Below are positions 60,861 to 64,000 of a stretch of 64,000 nucleotides of DNA, one piece after another; position 1 is the stretch's first letter; every line of letters starts with the position of its first letter. This stretch comes from Albula goreensis (lineage: Eukaryota > Chordata > Actinopteri > Albuliformes > Albulidae): contig CM040744.1 in the NCBI GenBank assembly GCA_022829145.1, forward strand, positions 13,030,218 to 13,094,217. Reading direction: 5' to 3'. The translations under genes and the position numbers were made by a program. The notes below the pieces were generated by a model. The model made no database searches, had not been told where the DNA came from, and saw only the letters and a list, made by a program, of their open reading frames with translations.

Positions 60861-63031
60861 ATGAATAGTAATAACCATATTTATAATCTTTACTATGACT
60901 ATGGACTCCAGTGGGCTGAGGTCTCTGATTTCTGATTTCCCTAGCTGTGCTTTCAGTGAATGCAATCAGGGACTGGAGCAGCTGAAGTGCTCATTCTTCT
61001 CTTATGGGTTTCATCTTATGAGCATATGTTAAACATGAAATAAGGGCCATGAACAGTGTAACATACTGTACCTATCCCCTATGTTATCCTGTTTATGTGG
61101 GCCGATATTGGCTCATCAGATAAAGCCAGCCCATGACCAGCCACTGGAGTATAGGCTGTTCGAGCTGATCAGATCAAAGCCAATGAAAAATTGGGCATAT
61201 TTACCCAAAATATTACCTGGACAGTGCCACTCCTGGAATCTGAGAATTTATCCTCATTCTGGCCCAAAGAAGGTGACTGATATTTTGAGTCCATCAGTGT
61301 GTAGATAAAAAAAAAAAGATAGCTCATTTTGACAGAATACAATAAGTCCTGATAACTTCTGCTACCCTTACAAAAAAGCGATGAAAGCATAGAAATGAAA
61401 TAAAAATGGGAATAATGATCAGGTGATATTAATGAAAGAGTCGTGGAATGAGTGCACATCTGTGTGTGTGTTCCCACATAAGCATGTGTGTAGATGGGTG
61501 GGCGTTACTTGAAAACACTGGCCCATTGTGTTAAGACCGCAGTTACCACATCCCTTCAATACCTTTATCTAGTTACATAAACACAGTGCCAAAAATATTT
61601 CCTTGCTTTTTTCATCGTAATGGTAACATAGCATTATTCAAAGTGATTCTATGTTTTACTGTCTGTTTAATTGTTTGGCATTACTTTGAAACAGAGACTT
61701 GATAAACTCCATATCTAGCTGATATTTCTAGCTGCAATCTGTGAAACTGAAACAAAGGCATTTTTCAGTATTTTCAGGCAAATTTCAGTATTTAAGTTAA
61801 TTCCAGTATTACAATCAATTCATTAATCCTGTTTTACATTGAATTTCAACACTGTTGTGTAGAACAGGAGTGATTTTAAAGGGTATAACAATGTTTGATA
61901 AAAGATGTGATTTTATACTAAAAATTTTAGTTGGTTGTTGAATATCACCGCAACCTTGATCAAATATCAACCCTGATCTTACTGTGCTCCCATCTCATGA
62001 TCACCACTACACAACAAACCCCCTTTAATTTTTCTTACCACTTACTAGTAACTTCCCAATGTTAGATATTTCCCACCCACCAAGAAGCAGAATGTGATTT
62101 AGAAGTTCACTGCCCCACAATTACTTGCAAATCAGTTAAAAATGAACTGACTCATACAATTTTGCCTAAATAAATGCCAAAGAAACCTTCAAGATGTTCC
62201 TCATTTTAAATCTGTGAGACAGCTTGACTCCTTAAGGCCAATTCACCAACATAACCTGATTGATATTTCTGTGTAGCTATTCATTACTGAAAGCAAACAG
62301 GTTTTGAAGTGGTATCAGGAGTACACGCTCTTTCTCTGTGTAACGTGTGAACAACACCACCAATCTGCCAGCGATAATCAGCCAACAAAAGTGACAGGGC
62401 AGAAAAAAAAAAAAACAAAACAAAAGGCTGTTCCGTACGCAAGCCAGAGGATTTCACAGATACGCACAATCAAGGCCATTCATAACACCGTGTTTGCTTT
62501 TTCTGACAAGTGCTTAAATGTTATCTGAGGAATATATATGCTTTTTAAATACTGTAATCGTTTGTACTTCAAAAGCTACGCAGCCGATATAAATTTCCAT
62601 TATTTATGGGGGAGGAGCAATACCAGATGATGAGAGTTAACAAAACCAACTTTAATGCTGATAAGTACAAAGCCATTGTAACATATACAGGAATGTGAAA
62701 ATTAAACAGCCAGTGAGATAACTATGAAGGGGTGAGAATGCTGGGACAAATCACATACATCAAAGTTATGCCGCTTATTATTTGATAATCATTTTTTTTA
62801 TGAAGCCATATCTGTATCTTGCACAACGTTTATTTCAGGTTGAATATTTTCCAAAGATCATTTCAGGTTTTTATCCCCACCCATAAACTGTTATACTGAA
62901 TAATGTATATTAAGACAAATAATTGTGAAATAATTTATCCAATGATAATTTATTGAGCAGAATTTGTACACATTTAAGAGGCCATACATTATATATCATT
63001 AATATTTAATACATAATTAAGTTACTTATGA

Positions 63032-63056
63032 ATAAAAAAAAAAATATATATATATT
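63032..63056. repeat. A-tract followed by (TA)n
   Basis: A run of A passes into TA repeats; about 25 bp in total. Confidence 0.9.
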
Positions 63057-64000
63057 TACTAGCAACTGTATTGTCAGTTGTCTACAGATGGGATGAATGC
63101 TCTGGTATGAGTTGTTTACCCTTGCATTAGCTTGTTGTTTATTGACTACCTCCAGTAGCTTGGCTTCAATGTGCTGCAAGACCATAACCTTGAAAGGACA
63201 GGTTTTGTTTCAGCACTGAAATGGATGCATTATTGGGCCTGTCAATCTGCATCATTGCTGCCATTGAGGTGCTGGTTCTGAATGGGTGATCCGGTCCCAT
63301 CCTATATCTAACACATAGTTCTGACAGACCAATAAAATGATGAGGTAATGGTTTTTCCACAAGTCTGACTGATGGCCAACCTCCTCAAGAATAGCAGTTC
63401 TCTTCCCATATAACTTAACATAGAAATATGAACTTCTTTGTTTCCACCTCTAAAACAACATATTATGCCATTTCATCTTTTCATATGCCAGGCATTCATT
63501 TTACAAGTTGTGCATAAGACACCAATTTAGATGAGGTAAGCTAAGAATGGGACATTGCAAGAATTAAATAATTTCACTATTGATTTAACATTATGTTCTA
63601 AAGTTACTTTTAGACCACTAAGTACAATCTGAAAAGGGGAAGAATCTTAATGCTATATCAATATGTCTTTTTAAAAGGCCATTTTTTCTGTTTTGTTCCC
63701 TGTAACATCCAGTAACAGATGGAAATATTATTCATGGGGTTTCAAGAGTGATGGACTATACATAGATGACTTTACTGTACTTAACCCTTAGAGTCCTATT
63801 TTGTTTCTCTGTTGTCTTTTCTGGGCTTTTACTTCATTTATTCATGGGTAGTGTTTATGTCTATATAGTATATGCAGTGTTTGCACTCTCTTGGGTTCAG
63901 ATGTGCGCCTACATGTTCTTACATGTTTCTTAAAAACTGTATATAATCATTCTTTCATTTTCAGTTATGTATGTTCAGGATATGGTAACGATGCAATGTT

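Larger units (their letters stand above)
47396..64000. other. Long spacer, no gene seen
   Basis: No ORF resembles a known protein; the longest non-repetitive frames (about 100 codons at 55069-55423 and 61169-61477) look random. Poly(T) at 47658-47674, poly(A) at 59513-59528 and AT/A tracts at 62403-62416 and 63032-63056 are the main homopolymers. An AT palindrome lies at 52663-52682. Blocks of balanced sequence are listed separately. From 60,900 to the end I see nothing beyond AT-rich spacer and short simple repeats. Confidence 0.6.

Noticed and set aside
1-64000. CRISPR arrays, rRNA genes, bacterial operons, known microRNA seeds
   Set aside because: I scanned for regularly spaced unique spacers, rRNA-like segments and familiar microRNA sequences (let-7, mir-1, mir-30 type) and saw none. 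The tandem repeats are simple microsatellites.

Overview
The window looks like a gene-free, AT-rich stretch of animal nuclear DNA, most likely from a ray-finned fish. The case for a fish is indirect. There are many long dinucleotide microsatellites (CA, CT, GT and AT arrays up to about 90 bp), a decayed L2-clade LINE, short hAT-like foldback elements that begin CAGGG and are flanked by 8-bp target duplications, and a TTTATTGACATGA-type dispersed repeat of a kind common in teleosts. Prokaryotic gene structure, rRNA and CRISPR arrays are absent. No ORF reads as a conserved host protein. Long ORFs are either translations of CA/CT arrays or chance open frames, so I call no host CDS.

Layout. 1-7200: AT-rich spacer with a GACA/GATA array, a CA array and one higher-GC block near 3.4-3.7 kb. 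7205-8235: broken L2 LINE, plus strand, with reverse-transcriptase and C-terminal motifs. 9999-10226: a cluster of inverted repeats including a hairpin with 19-bp perfect arms. 13153-13242: CA array. 16417-16486: tRNA-like (SINE head) sequence on the minus strand. 22380-22736: hierarchical CA-rich array. 29140-29335, 34129-34277 and 35711-35878: three hAT-like nonautonomous elements. 44448-47400: microsatellite-rich zone (CT, CT/CA, AT palindrome, polypyrimidine tract) ending in a dispersed repeat. 47400-64000: spacer with several higher-complexity blocks.

Between the repeats lie roughly 20 blocks of 200-600 bp with higher GC, balanced composition and clustered developmental transcription-factor motifs (TAATTA, ATCAAAG, E-boxes, one near-perfect RFX X-box). 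In vertebrates this spacing is typical of gene deserts or giant introns around developmental regulators. I mark these as candidate conserved noncoding elements. Conservation cannot be tested from one sequence, so confidence is low to moderate. I saw no convincing new biological system. The best leads are the candidate enhancer blocks, the 10.0-10.2 kb inverted-repeat cluster and the hAT-like foldback elements.
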